Part shown: piece after piece, positions 42,377 to 55,289 of the stretch
How the letters are laid out: each line of letters opens with the position of its first letter
How positions within the stretch are numbered: position 1 is the stretch's first letter
NCBI RefSeq assembly: GCF_037975245.1
Contig: NC_092572.1
Location: 22,612,489 to 22,676,488 of the forward strand
Origin: Apostichopus japonicus
Lineage: Eukaryota > Echinodermata > Holothuroidea > Aspidochirotida > Stichopodidae
Direction: 5' to 3'
Length of the DNA stretch: 64,000 nucleotides
The notes under the pieces: generated by a model
The model's input: only the letters and a program-made list of their open reading frames with translations
The model's database searches: none
Told to the model about the DNA's origin: nothing
Translations under genes and position numbers: made by a program

Positions 42377-44781
42377 CCTGTTTGAACGTAGCAGCCACTA
42401 AGAGCAGCCACTAAGAGCAGCCAATAGTGTATACATCAACGTTACACGCCGTTGGCCACTGATGTTTGTACACTGTGACGAGCGCTGGGTACGCTGTGGC
42501 GGGAAAGTGGATCCCCAGCAGCCACTAAGGGCAGCCTAAATTAGCGGACAATAACAAGACTGCTACTTTTTCGTACCTGTTTTAAAGCGATAATAATTAA
42601 CGATATGAATACTGTAAAATGCCAATAATTGCACCATATGAGAGGTGAGTTGTTGCTCTCTCATGTAATATAATTTAGAATTTTTTAATGGTGGACGATT
42701 TCTGCATCCATATTGAACTGAAACTTGTGATCCTACCAAATCTTGTGGAGAAGGCGTAAATTGCGGCAATTTTTATACCATTTTTTTCTTCTTTTTTTTC
42801 AAATGTCTAAACAATTAATTTATGAGAATATGCAACAGTCAAGAGGGGTACAGTGACGATGATAAGTTATTACTCTTACACGTGGTATGAAAAAACAGCC
42901 AGTAACACTTTGATTTATTGAAATTCGATGGCTACAAACCGTTCGATCCTAACAGGAGTGGGATGCAAATGGGAAAATTAGCTCCAAACGCGCGGTAATG
43001 TTTTATGATCCAAACGTATTATTATTTCAAAATCGATTAATTTGAGTTATCAACCTAGTTAGGAGGTCCGGTTAGCATCACATCAAAGAAAACAATTTCT
43101 TCTTTCACGTGTTATACCTACTATCGGTAACAAAGCCGATTTTTTTTTACCAAAAGTGGCCTAAACGTTTAAAAATATTGAGAATTTTGTTTTCTTCTTC
43201 AAAATCAATTAATTTTAGTTATGGAGCCTTCTGGCATGTCTGGTTAGCACCACATTAAAGTAGACAGGTTCCTCTTTCACGTGATATGCCTCTACTATCG
43301 GTAACAAAAATGATTTCTTGACCAAAAGTGGCCTTAAAGTTTTAACCCCGATATACGGACATCTCTAAACGCGCTGTATATCTAATGTGTAATGATCAGA
43401 AAAATGATTTTTTTTCTTCAAAATCGATTAACTTTAGTTATGGAGTCTATTGGCATGTCCGGTTAGCACCACATTAAAGTAGAAAGGTTTCTCTTTCACG
43501 TGGTATACCTCTACTATCGGTAACAAAAATGATTTCTTGACCAAAAGTGACCTTAAAGTTTTAACCCCGATACAGACCTTTCTCTAAACGGGTTAAAATT
43601 TTAAGGCCACTTTTGGTCAAGAAATCATTTTTGTTACCGATAGTAGAGGTATACCACGTGAAAGAGAAACCTTTCTACTTTAATGTGGTGCTAACCGGAC
43701 ATGCTAGTAGGCTCCATAACTAAAGTAAATCGATTTTGAAAAAAAAAGAAATTCTGATCATTACACATAACGTATATACAGCGCGTTTAGAGATGTCCGT
43801 ATCGGGGTTAAAATTTTAAGGTCACTTTTGGTCAAGAAATCATTTTTGTTACCGATAGTAGAGGTATACCACGTGAAAGAGGAACCTTACTACTTTAATG
43901 TGGTCCTATTCGGACATCCCAGTAGGCTCCATAACTAAAGTTAATCGATTTAAAAAAAGTCATTTTTAGGATCATTAAACATTATTAATTTAGATATACA
44001 GCGCGTTTAGAGATGTCCGTATCGGGGTTAACACTTTGAGGCCACTTTTGGTCCAGAAATCATTTTTGTTACCGATAGTAGAAGTATACCACGTGAAAGA
44101 GAAACCTTTCTACTTTAATGTGATGCTAACCGGACATGCTAGTAGGCTCCATAACTAAAGTTAATCGATTTTGAAGAAAAAAAAGAAATTCTGATCATTA
44201 CACATAAAGTATATACAGCGCGTTTAGAGAGGGGTCTGTATCGGGATTAAAACTTTAAGGTCACTTTTGGTCAAGAAATCATTTTTGTTACCGATAGTAG
44301 AGGTATACCACGTGAAAGAGGAACCTTTCTACTTTAATGTGGTCCTATTCGGACATCCTAGTAGGCTCCATAACTAAAGTTAATCGATTTTGAAAAAAAG
44401 TCATTTTTAGGATCATTACACATTAGATATACAGCGCGTTTAGAGATGTCCGTATCGGGGTTAACACTTTGAGGCCACTTTTGGTCGAGAAATCATTTTT
44501 GTTACCGATAGTAGAGGTATACCACGTAAAAGAGGAAACTTTCTACTTTAATGTGGTGCTAACTGGACATCCTAGTAGGCTCCATAGATTAAATTAATTG
44601 ATTTTGAAAAAAAAAACGTTCTTATTTAAGCACTAATTGAACAACACACTCGACCGCAGCGTCAGTTATAACAAACACACACGACCGCAGTTGTAGTACT
44701 GTGTGTCATGTCTTACTGTCCTGTTTTTCTTAGTGGCTGCTGTTAGTGTCTGCTCTTAGTGGCTGCTACCTTCAATGAGGC
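42377..44781. mobile_element. 2.4-kb foldback DNA element with satellite interior
   Basis: Ends: cctgtttgaacgtagcagcc on the left against the complement of ggctgctaccttcaatgagg on the right. Flanks are actatagcaa at 42367-42376 and 44782-44791, a 10-bp target duplication. Copy A of the segmental duplicate keeps the uninterrupted site (gaattctagcaagcaccg near 342-360). A 9-10-bp duplication with long inverted ends suggests a MULE-like foldback element. There is no coding; the interior is about eight copies of a roughly 210-bp unit in both orientations. Confidence 0.85.
43060..44620. repeat. About 210-bp units arranged head-to-head
   Basis: Three units in one orientation (43060-43590, with ctactatcggtaacaaaaat) meet five in the other (43590-44620, with atttttgttaccgatagtag). 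Each includes ccacgtgaaagagaaacctt or its complement and a gatgtccgtatcggggttaa segment. The palindrome centre is near 43590. Confidence 0.85.
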
Positions 44782-45446
44782 ACTATAGCAAGCACCGAAG
44801 CGCGTCACTCAAGGTTACCGACGACAAGTGACAAAAAAACGCTAGATTTGTCAAAATAAATCCCCAGAAAACGCTAGATATCAGTTTTCGCTTACCGGTA
44901 ATTATTTATTGTTTTCAATCATTCTTTGCACAGATTCATATGATAGGCAGTCTAGTAATCATTTTTAACAACAAGTTAAAAACGGTTTATCATAATCAGG
45001 TAATAGTATAAGAAAATTAACTGTGGACTTAACAAACGGACTGATTCAGGCCTTATAAAATCCCCAAGTATGTAAAGTATCTCGTGAATAAAGTTTACGC
45101 GGTAGTATAGCGTAAAAGCCACGAAAAACCTATAAATAGATTTTATTGGGATGTCAAGTGGTAATTTGGTCTCGAAAGTACAAGAAAACAAGTAATTATT
45201 TTGTGAATTATCATTTTTGGGCAAAAAACGCTAGATTCCGCCAAATTTAATAAAAGCGTACACTGAACCTTAGAAAAATTTAAAAAAAAACGCTAGATCT
45301 AGTTTAAAAACGCTAAACGCTAACAATTGTTCAGCGTTACATATTTGTGGTGATCGTTTGCTTTATGTTTGTCTGATCGGTATGGGCTGCCAAACTCGAG
45401 GGGAAAATAGGCCACTTTTAAAGTTCCAACACAAGGAAGATACAAT

Positions 45447-45773
45447 CAGGCGCGTAGCCAAGGGGGGGGGGCGAAGGGGGCAGCCGCCCCCCCCCCCCCT
45501 TGAGCATATTTAAAAAAAAAAATTTTTCAATGTTTTTATAATAACGCTAGTAATTTCAAAAGAGAAAATGCTAAGATGTAATTTACAAGGCCTGCATGGG
45601 AAGTGCCATTATACCAGCGATCTGGGAGGCATTTTCAGCCAAAATTTTCTTGTACGCTTCGCGCCAACTCATGGTGGCGTTACGCTTAGATAGTTTGCAA
45701 TGCCGTGTCTACGGCTCTGATAGTTTGCCTACATTTTCGCCCCTCCCTTGGCAAATTGCTGGCTACGCACCTG
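45447..45773. mobile_element. hAT-like MITE with perfect 8-bp target duplication
   Basis: Ends caggcgcgtagcc (left) and ggctacgcacctg (right) are inverted repeats, flanked by gatacaat at 45439-45446 and 45774-45781. 327 bp, no transposase. It carries long G and C homopolymers next to the left end. Confidence 0.9.
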
Positions 45774-47454
45774 GATACAATCGGCCAGATTTGAGATAAA
45801 AATTCATGTCAAAAATATTGATGTAAGTAGACCTCGGCAGGCTCGGCTACTTCAAAATAAAAATCTATCGGGGAAAGTACTATGAAACTCGAAGATCGTA
45901 AAACTGTTTGAGTAAGCAAAATCTGCAGTTGTTCTAATTAATATTGTGTGCGTATTCCGTGGGTGGACAGATGGAGGATATAAAAAATCCCACTTTCACA
46001 TAAGGTTTGCAATAAACATGCCGGATATAAATAATGAAATAGATGTAGGGTCAACAGACTAGTGGACTTCCTAATAAAATTTTAGTTATTCTACTTTGCC
46101 CAGTTAGACTATATATTTTAGTCAATATTTCAGTTCTTTATATATGGACTCACTCACAACTTTTCACTCTCCCTTCACACTAGGTATCGCCTCCGCTAGC
46201 CAACACAACGAACGTAAAATTAATTCAAAACACTTCCCGCCCCTCCCCAACCCTTTTTTTTTTTACCAGGTGATTTATGTGTTGAGTTTAAGCGTAGCCG
46301 ACATGTTTTCATAGCGGCATTTCAAGTTTGAAGTAGTGCTAATGCCGAGTTTAGGAATGACTTGCCTTCGGAGTAACTTCTGATCGAACGTATAGGCTTG
46401 CTGGCAGTCCTGAGTGTATTGACCCCTATGACGGACGTCATTCTTCCCTCGGATTCCGTTGACCAGACTTTAGCATGCCGATATTAACCCCCAAAAAACA
46501 AAATATACCAGATCTTAAAGTCATCAAAATCAATTAAAATAAGCCCTTTTTGGTCAAAAGCTAATGGCATATTGTCTTCGAAAACAATCGGACAAGAACA
46601 TTTAAAAAATGTTAGCCCCTTTTCTGCCAAAACGCATGTCCTATATTGGATTATAAAAAAGGCCTTTTTGTTTTTATTCTGTGGCCAAAAATAAGTCGTT
46701 GGTAGCCCTGGTTCAAAGAATAGCCAGAAGAAAATTGATCTTGATTCAAGCGAGAAACATTTTTTAATTGACATTAAATTGCAATCAGTGTCTACATGGC
46801 GTTCTCGATATTTTCACACTGTAAGTGAACTTGAAACTTAACTGGTGTGATGTTGAGAGCAAATGTTTTGTTTTGTGTTATGTTGTTCTTAACTTGGATT
46901 GGATAGGGTTCCAAGTTTACCTAAGCAGATGTGTAGTTAACAATTTGCAAAGAACGCATAGATGTTTGTTATGGCCAAGTGGGATTTCCGAAACAGCCCG
47001 CGACACTCATTTCAATAAATATCGTTAACGATAGAAACTGCCGTTACGGAAGTCGAATTTCCCCTTGGGTATATGAGTGACTCTTAGCGAAAGTAAAATG
47101 ATTGTTTACGCTAATTCGCACTAGTACCCATACATATAGGCCTCATATATATATATATTTAATTAACGTCAATAATATGAGCACGAGTAGGCCTAATGGT
47201 AAGGTGACATTTTGGAGGTTTTGGGACGAGTACATGGTACGCTATACTTTGATGAAATACTATAATAGTCTGTTTATTAGTCATATATGAAACATCAAAT
47301 GAATAAATTACCTCGATATCGCTCATAGCTGTACTGTATGTTTTGCAATGTGTCGGTTTCTATCTCTTAACTTTTTGTACAATTGGCTTATATGAAGACA
47401 GTTGATACAAGAGAAAATGTGATTTGGATATACTGACCAGACTAGTATCACTAC

Positions 47455-47735
47455 GCCCGTGTGGGCGTTGTGGTCAAGTGGTTAAGGCAGTGACTGGTGA
47501 TCTAAGGATTACAGGTTCGAGCCCTGGCCAGATCATTGCGTTGTGTCCTTGGGCAAGGCACTTTATCTCCATTGCACTCTTCACCCAGGTGTATAAATGG
47601 GGACTTGCGAGGTAACTTGTAAATATAGTTGCGTGCGCCGGTTAGTGGCTGCACCCTATGGGAAGACCCCCGGGGACACGTCGTTGTGGTGCACTGTGGT
47701 GCCCCAGGAGAGATTGACGCCCATTATACTCCGTG
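47455..47735 (+). mobile_element. tRNA-derived SINE, copy 2 (most complete)
   Basis: Head ttgtggtcaagtggttaagg (A-box), ggttcgagccctgg (B-box), then the body with ggcactttatctccattgca, gtataaatggggacttgcga and ggtgcactgtggtgccccag. The body shared with the two other copies defines the family. Confidence 0.9.
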
Positions 47736-49872
47736 TCTAATTCGCACTGTTTAGGTTATGGTCAATGTTCCACAGCCCATCCCTTCCTGTTCCGTACATC
47801 TGCCTCAGTCAACTTTGTGTCCTTCCCTTCATCGGAAGTTTTGGATTATTTGAAGCTCTATCTCACTCATATATAGAATACGTAAATAAGTGTTTAAAAT
47901 GTCTTTCTTGTCCATATGCCACCAGAAGCAGAACAAGAATTATTGAAGAGCATATCGCATTGGTAAAATGAACAAAATATTGACGTCATGCGACCCTGAG
48001 CGCCATAAGCAATGACGGCAGTCCTCGTGGACTGTAAAAAGGTATTTAACGCCCTAGTTTGTTATTACTTTAACCTTTTCACGACTCGCCGCCCATATCA
48101 GTTGACAACAAAATCCTCTTTTCACCCTCTTTACCAAAGAGCTACTTGAGGGTGCGGCGGTGGTGGAGGGAGGGGGGAGGGGTTTGGGGGAAACAATATA
48201 GTTTGGTACCATGTAGGGCAGAGACATCAGCACCCGATTACCATAACATGCAAAAATGTTTGTGTTAGGATTAGTAATAATTTGTAAACAATATACTGCC
48301 AATATTTAGGAGAGGATTCCAAACTCTATATGCTTATTATACATCACGCAAGTTCCTGAAGTAGTAATTTTGGCCAGTAAGAGACATTTTTCAATTGTGA
48401 ATAAGTTTGTTAAGCCCTCTATTAAGGTGATCAGAAAAGGTTTCAAAAGAAATAGGTTACTTTCATCGTTAGTTGACTAGTTAATTTTCAGGAATAGGGA
48501 CGTCTGTATATAGATATGGATTCTTTTTAGTGGGTGTTCCAGTTTGCGAAAAGATCTTTCGCAATTTTCCACTAAATGTAAACATTATTGAAATGATTGG
48601 AAATTAATTATTTTTAAAAAAGCTTTAGGATTTATTTTTAAATGTTTTTAGTTGTGCATCCGCTAGAGTGCATCGTCTCGACTTAGTTGTGCGTCCACCT
48701 CATTCATGCATACATGCAAGACAATATCGACAATGTGTAAGATTTCCTTGCAGTATTAGTTACATAAATAATACATGCATATAATTGTTACTATCTTTTA
48801 ATTGACTATAGCGCCATCTATTTAGTCTTTAAATCGATTAGTAAATGAGGCTTATCAAAAAAGATGATAGATTCTTCCGCTGTTGACCCAGACTTTAGAG
48901 TTTAAATTTAATTTTATATGTTCATAGCTTTATAATTTTTGATGCCATTCATGTTAAATATCTTATTAGTTTTAATCGATGCTATGAGGATTTGAAGTAA
49001 GTGAAATTACCAAAAAAATAAAGTAACAACCCTTCACAGAGGTGGATTATATTCCATGTGATATAACTATATCAGATTTCAAGAAAACACACACTAAACG
49101 AACTAAACAACGGCCCGAGCTGCATGAGGCTGACTGAGTTTGTTAGAGTTTTTTTCTGACTTCTCCGATTGTGACGTCATATCTCATTACGAGTAGCGAA
49201 CTACTTGGTTACTTGTCTTTATCAATCCAATCGAAACCTTCAGACTATTCAGACTATAGTCAACAAACTGCCTTAAATATTAAAAGTTAAATGTTTAAGT
49301 TTACTCACTTACATATAGATTTATTCATAATAACCGGGCAGGTCTGTATCACATATTCTAACATTGTTTGTTGTTGTTTCTTCAATAGGCGTTTGATAGA
49401 TTGCTCCATATGTACATTGCATGCCCATGGAACCTATTTTGTGTTATTTCATGTGGACTTCCAGTGCTTCTTAACAATCGATGCCCTTATTATCTTTACC
49501 ATGCATTATTTATAATGACTGGCGATATATTGTATTGTGTTAACCAATCCTATTATATACAACATATAAGCAATATGATGTTGAAGATAGCATATCATAA
49601 AGCATGCCAATGGTTGAAATATACCCCCCCCCCCCACTTCCCTCTTTTAACCTCTCCCCTGTCCCCCAAACAAGCCGATAATATTTGACAGGTGCTCGGA
49701 ACGGGACAGAATTATTTGTTAAGGACCTTTATCACTTTTCTGACCCAATGTTTTGCAATGCTGCAGCATGTAGCTTTCCTGTACCCGACAGTAACAGTTT
49801 TATTAGACAGTTCTATTTCTCACCTAAGATTGTGTTGTTGTTGTTGAGGTATTTGTCTCTCTTTTCAGCCAA

Positions 49873-50265
49873 CACTCATAGCATATACAGTAACTACACT
49901 GTTCATGTTCAACAACCGTGCATCAGTAACTACTGCGCTGTGCTCGTAACACGGCAACATGTATTAGAGGTGACACAGTAAATACTGAAAGTTTTTTCTT
50001 ACCGCAATTTAAAAGTTTAAAATTAATTTAATTTAAAAAAAAATTTAAATTTAAAAAATTTAAAAAATTTAGTTTAAAAAAAAAAAATTAATTACTGCAA
50101 ATTTTCACCTGTCGGACTCGTAGTTCAATGTGTAACAGCTTTACAGTAATTACTTTGCCAACAGTAACACATGTAACCGTGTTGCGAACACAGCGCAGTA
50201 GTTACTGATGCACTGTTGTGGAACATTAACAGTATAGTTACTGTACAGTACTAGCTATGAGTATC
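49873..50265. mobile_element. Foldback (MITE-like) element 2
   Basis: Left arm catagcatatacagtaacta and catcagtaactactgcgctg pair with cagcgcagtagttactgatg and tagttactgtacagtactag on the right. The spacer is an A/T-only stretch at 50015-50090. The right border tatcgggtgctc is shared with foldback element 1. Confidence 0.85.
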
Positions 50266-50291
50266 GGGTGCTCTTTCCGTCTGTATGGATT

Positions 50292-50543
50292 TCATTCCGT
50301 TTGCTTTGGAGCCAATCGACAAAGTCCGGTGCATGTGGGGTCCTCCCTCGGTTGGTGTTTGGCGATCTCAGTGGCGCTGAATGCAAAGAGTTTCCATGCA
50401 CAAGTTTGAGCGTTCTCTCGAATTTTCTCTTTATGATATACATTCCAACCTTCGTCAAGAAGATCTTTCGTAGATCGAAGAAGGAGTAGAACCCTTTTAA
50501 ATTTATGAGTGTCTTTTGAGTTGCGATAGAGGAACTCCCTCAT
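50292..50543 (-). other. Open frame of unknown meaning (83 codons)
   Basis: Starts MREFLYRNSKDTHKFKRVLL and ends GLCRLAPKQTE. It is adjacent to foldback element 2 and has no recognised domain. It could be a fragment of a mobile-element protein or chance; a codon-bias test would decide. Confidence 0.2.
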
Positions 50544-50859
50544 GTCAGTGTGCTAATATTCCATCCGTTGACGATAACAGAGCAAGAGAGGCAAGTAATT
50601 GACGCATTGGTATTTCGGAGTAAAACGAATTTGTTCCATGTCTGAAGACAAGATGATGAAAATAAAACTTCATGTAAGTAAGAAAAACGCAAAAAAATAA
50701 TCCAAGATTTTGGAGAGGATTGAAACTAATTACAATCGAATGTGAGATAAAACAATACTGCAGAGCTGCAAGATTTCTTTCTATTAGTTTTTAGTTGGAC
50801 TTTATCAAGTCTGAGGGAATTAGGTTAGTCTCTGCTTTGTTGTTACTGTTTGAATACTT

Positions 50860-51140
50860 GCTAACCGCACTATATATGATAGTTTGATAAGAATACTTGC
50901 TCACCTGACTATATATTATCATTTGATAAGAATACTTTAATTTGATAAGAATTCTTGCTTACCGGACTATATTATCATTTGATAAGAATACTTTAATTTG
51001 ATAGAATTCTTGCTTACCGGACTATATTATCATTTGATAAGAATACTTTAATTTGATAATAATTCTTGCTTACCGGACTATATTATCATTTGATAAGAAT
51101 ACTTTAATTTGATAGAATTCTTGCCCACCGCACTATATTA
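50860..51140 (+). repeat. About 60-bp AT-rich tandem repeat, 4-5 copies
   Basis: Units contain attatcatttgataagaata and gaattcttgcttaccggact. No coding. Confidence 0.85.
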
Positions 51141-52079
51141 TAATTTTCTCATTTTGCACCTACACCTACTTCTACACCTACTTACTAGCGTTCTTCTCTG
51201 TTAGTAAAATAATTAATGCATCGCCTTGTTATATATTGAAATGAATTAAGTATATACAAGTACCTTTTACATAATGAAAAAATCTAAAATTCGCTGAAAG
51301 CTTTAAACGATCTTTGATAACGATAGTAATACCATTGGTTATTGATGTTTAATGATATTAATCAGTATTCACAATGAAATAAAAGTCATCTATTTACCTT
51401 GCATAGTTTGTACTGAACTAAAACTACTGATTTGAAAGTGGAAGTGATAAAACCTCTTTCTGGGTCACTTAACTTTGCTATAATACTAATAATAAAAATC
51501 ACGCAGGCAGTTACTATAATCATTTTTTTCTCTCGAGGAGATGGTAATTTTGAACACAGGCCTCTTCAATAAAGTACACTTAACATTTGAACAGTGTCAA
51601 CTATTTGTAATGTCTCGGATACAGTTGGTCTGTATCAAATCTTATTGCAGGATTGGAATACGTAACTAACTTCATCAGGATCTTGAGAGCGATTTTTTTT
51701 TGATGATGGCAGACTTTAATTATATACTTGCAACTTACACAGGTAATGCTATCATAAAAGTCGTGTTTTCCTTTTTTGAAGGTATTTATCACTGTTTCGT
51801 TTTATTCGTATAACCGTTTTATTAATATATTCTCAAGCTTCATCAGTCCAAAGCAGTTAGACGAGCTATCACCTGCAGGCTGCAGTGATGTATACTAACT
51901 TCTCTGTGAGAATGCAGCATTTGAAATGCTCAGTGTGGTTACTTTTAATTTGGAAGAGTGAAATTTATTGTCAAATTTCTCTCTAAAAACTAGTAAATTT
52001 TTGGCTCTACAAGAGCTGAGTTTTCTAGTATCAATCTGAGAAGAACAAAATCCCTCCGTGGCCGACAGCTATTGGAATA

Positions 52080-54740
52080 GGTGCATTTATACTTGAAATG
52101 GGGGACAGTGATTGGAATAGGTGCATTTATACTTGAAATGGGGGACAGTGATTGGAATAGGTGCATTTATACTTGAAGTGGGGGGACAGTGATTGGAATA
52201 GGTGCATTTATACTTGAAATGGGGGACAGTGATTGGAATAGGTGCATTTATACTTGAAATGGGGGACAGTGATTGGAATAGGTACATGTATACTTGACGT
52301 GGGGACAGTGATTGGAATAGGTGCAAGTATACTTGAAATGGGGACAGTGATTGGAATAGGTGCATTTATACTTGAAGTGGGGGGACAGTGATTGGAATAG
52401 GTGCATTTATACTTGAAATGGGGGACAGTGATTGGAATAGGTGCATTTATACTTGAAATGGGGGACAGTGATTGGAATAGGTGCATTTATACTTGAAATG
52501 GGGGACAGTGATTGAAATAGGTGCATTTATACTTGAAATGGGGGACAGTGATTGGAATAGGTACATGTATACTTGACGTGGGGACAGTGATTGGAATAGG
52601 TGCAAGTATACTTGAAATGGGGACAGTGATTGGAATAGGTGCAAGTATACTTGAAATGGGGGACAGTGATTGGAATAGGTGCATTTATACTTGAAATGGG
52701 GACAGTGATTGGAATAGGTGCAAGTATACTTGAAATGGGGATAGTGATTGGAATAGGTGCAAGTATACTTGAAATGGGGGACAGTGATTGGAATAGGTGC
52801 ATTTATACTTGAAATGGGGGACAGTGATTGGAATAGGTGCATTTATACTTGACGTGGGGGACAGTGATTGGAATAGGTACATGTATACTTGACGTGGGGG
52901 ACAGCTATTGGAATAGGTGCATTTATACTTGAAATGGGGGACAGTGATTGGAATAGGTGCATTTATACTTGAAATGGGGGACAGCTATTGGAATAGGTGC
53001 ATTTATACTTGAAATGGGGGACAGCTATTGGAATAGGTGCATTTATACTTGAAATGGGGGACAGCTATTGGAATAGGTGCATTTATACTTGAAATGGGGG
53101 ACAGCTATTGGAATAGGTGCATTTATACTTGAAATGGGGGACAGCTATTGGAATAGGTGCATTTATACTTGAAATGGGGGACAGCTATTGGAATAGGTGC
53201 ATTTATACTTGAAATGGGGGACAGCTATTGGAATAGGTGCATTTATACTTGAAATGGGGGACAGCTATTGGAATAGGTGCATTTATACTTGAAATGGGGG
53301 ACAGTGATTGGAATAGGTGCATTTATACTTGAAATGGGGGACAGTGATTGGAATAGGTACATGTATACTTGACGTGGGGGACAGTGATTGGAATAGGTGC
53401 ATTTATACTTGAAATGGGGGACAGTGATTGGAATAGGTGCATTTATACTTGAAATGGGGGACAGCTATTGGAATAGGTGCATTTATACTTGAAATGGGGG
53501 ACAGCTATTGGAATAGGTGCATTTATACTTGAAATGGGGGACAGCTATTGGAATAGGTGCATTTATACTTGAAATGGGGGACAGCTATTGGAATAGGTGC
53601 ATTTATACTTGAAATGGGGGACAGCTATTGGAATAGGTGCATTTATACTTGAAATGGGGGACAGCTATTGGAATAGGTGCATTTATACTTGAAATGGGGG
53701 ACAGCTATTGGAATAGGTGCATTTATACTTGAAATGGGGGACAGCTATTGGAATAGGTGCATTTATACTTGAAATGGGGGACAGTGATTGGAATAGGTGC
53801 ATTTATACTTGAAATGGGGGACAGTGATTGGAATAGGTACATGTATACTTGACGTGGGGGTCAGTAATTGGAATAGGTGCATTTATACTTGAAATGGGGG
53901 ACAGTGATTGGAATAGGTGCATTTATACTTGAAATGGGGGACAGTGATTGGAATAGGTGCATTTATACTTAAAATGGGGGACAGTGATTGGAATAGGTGC
54001 ATTTATACTTGAAATGGGGGGACAGTGATTGGAATAGGTGCATTTATACTTGAATTGGGGGACAGCGATTGGAATAGGTTCATGTATACTTGAAGTGTGG
54101 GACAGTGATTGGAATAGGTACATGTATACTTGAAGTGTGGGACAGCGATTGGAATAGGTGCATTTATACTTGAATTGGGGGACAGTGATTGGAATAGGTA
54201 CATGTATACTTGAAGTGTGGGACAGCGATTGGAATAGGTGCATTTATACTTGAATTGGGGGACAGTGATTGGAATAGATGCATGCATACTTGAAATGGGG
54301 GACAGCAATTGGAATAGGTGCATGCATACTTGATGTGGGGACATTGATTGGAATAGGTGCATGCATACTTGAAATGGGGGACAGCAATTGGAATAGGTGC
54401 ATGCATACTTGATGTGGGGACATTGATTGGAATAGGTGCATGTATATACTTAAAGTGGGGGACAGTGATTCGAATAGGTGCATGTATACTTGAAGTGGGG
54501 GACAGTGATTGGAATAGGTGCATGCATACTTGAAATGGGGGACAGCAATTGGAATAGGTGCATGCATACTTGATGTGGGGACATTGATTGGAATAGGTGC
54601 ATGTATATACTTAAAGTGGGGGACAGTGATTCGAATAGGTGCATGTATACTTGAAGTGGGGGACAGTGATTGGAATAGGTGCATGTATACTTGAAGTGGG
54701 GGACAGTGATTGGAATAGGTGCATGTATGTATTCTTGAAG
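52080..54740 (+). repeat. 40-bp minisatellite upstream of receptor 2
   Basis: Roughly 65 copies of acagtgattggaataggtgc plus atttatacttgaaatggggg. Variants (agctattgg, gtacatgtatacttgacgtg, agcaattgg with gcatgcatac) occur in blocks, showing higher-order amplification. The array ends about 180 bp before the start codon of receptor 2, so it probably abuts or overlaps the promoter. Open frames within it are composition artefacts. Confidence 0.95.
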
Positions 54741-54922
54741 TGGGGCTTTATGGGGAGTTTACGTCGATAAAGCTACCTTATTGCACTAATGGCTTGGTAT
54801 ACAAGAGTAATTATGAAGTTATTTACATATGTACTTATAACTCCGTACATTTGCAACGTGCCTAGCTGTAGGCATACATGCTGAATATTCCACGATGAAC
54901 AACATATTATAAGTGAAGAACA

Positions 54923-55289
54923 ATGTGCATTTTTTGGGCTTTGTTATTGTTTTCAACAGCGTTCATTAGTTTGATGCCAGTGGTCGAAGGAGTTCAAATC
55001 CGTCCCACGAACTTAACTGTAATGCTCGGTGGATCTGTGTGTTTAGTGTGCCCAGTGCCCTCACAGAGAACTGGACTATTATGGATATTGTCGCCAGATA
55101 CAACACTATACCGAGATAACACTAACGTGGGAGGACACAAAATGAAATCAGAATTAAATAATAAATCATGTCATGTAAGTAATTATTCTATCCAAATTAA
55201 GAACATTACCAGATCCAGAGGAGATGGCGAATATCAGTGTAAGGAACATAGGATGGTCGTGGCTACATTTCGGGTTACCATTAACTACG
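54923..55289 (+). CDS. Receptor 2 exon 1: signal peptide and V-like Ig domain
   Basis: Begins MCIFWALLLFSTAFISLMPV with likely cleavage before VQIRP. The Ig landmarks are VCLVC, LLWIL and DGEYQC, a complete Cys-Trp-Cys core. Several N-glycosylation sequons are present (NLT, NKS, NYS, NIT). Unlike the minus-strand gene, signal peptide and Ig domain share one exon. Donor GTAAGG, phase 1. Confidence 0.85.

Larger units (their letters stand above)
41990..49370 (+). repeat. Segmental duplicate, copy B, expanded by insertions
   Basis: Colinear with 1-3090 but more than twice as long, because it carries the foldback element at 42377-44781, a hAT-like element at 45447-45773 and a SINE at 47455-47735, plus unmatched sequence. 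It retains a single copy of the 53-bp unit (49090-49145) that is expanded to about 17 copies in copy A. Confidence 0.8.

Noticed and set aside
47460-47535. A tRNA gene
   Set aside because: A-box and B-box are present but the acceptor stem does not pair and the sequence continues into a repeated SINE body.
52080-54720. Open frames with HLFQSLSP, APIPITVP and CTYSNHCP repeats
   Set aside because: Product of the 40-bp minisatellite read in three frames; no start context, splice sites or domain.
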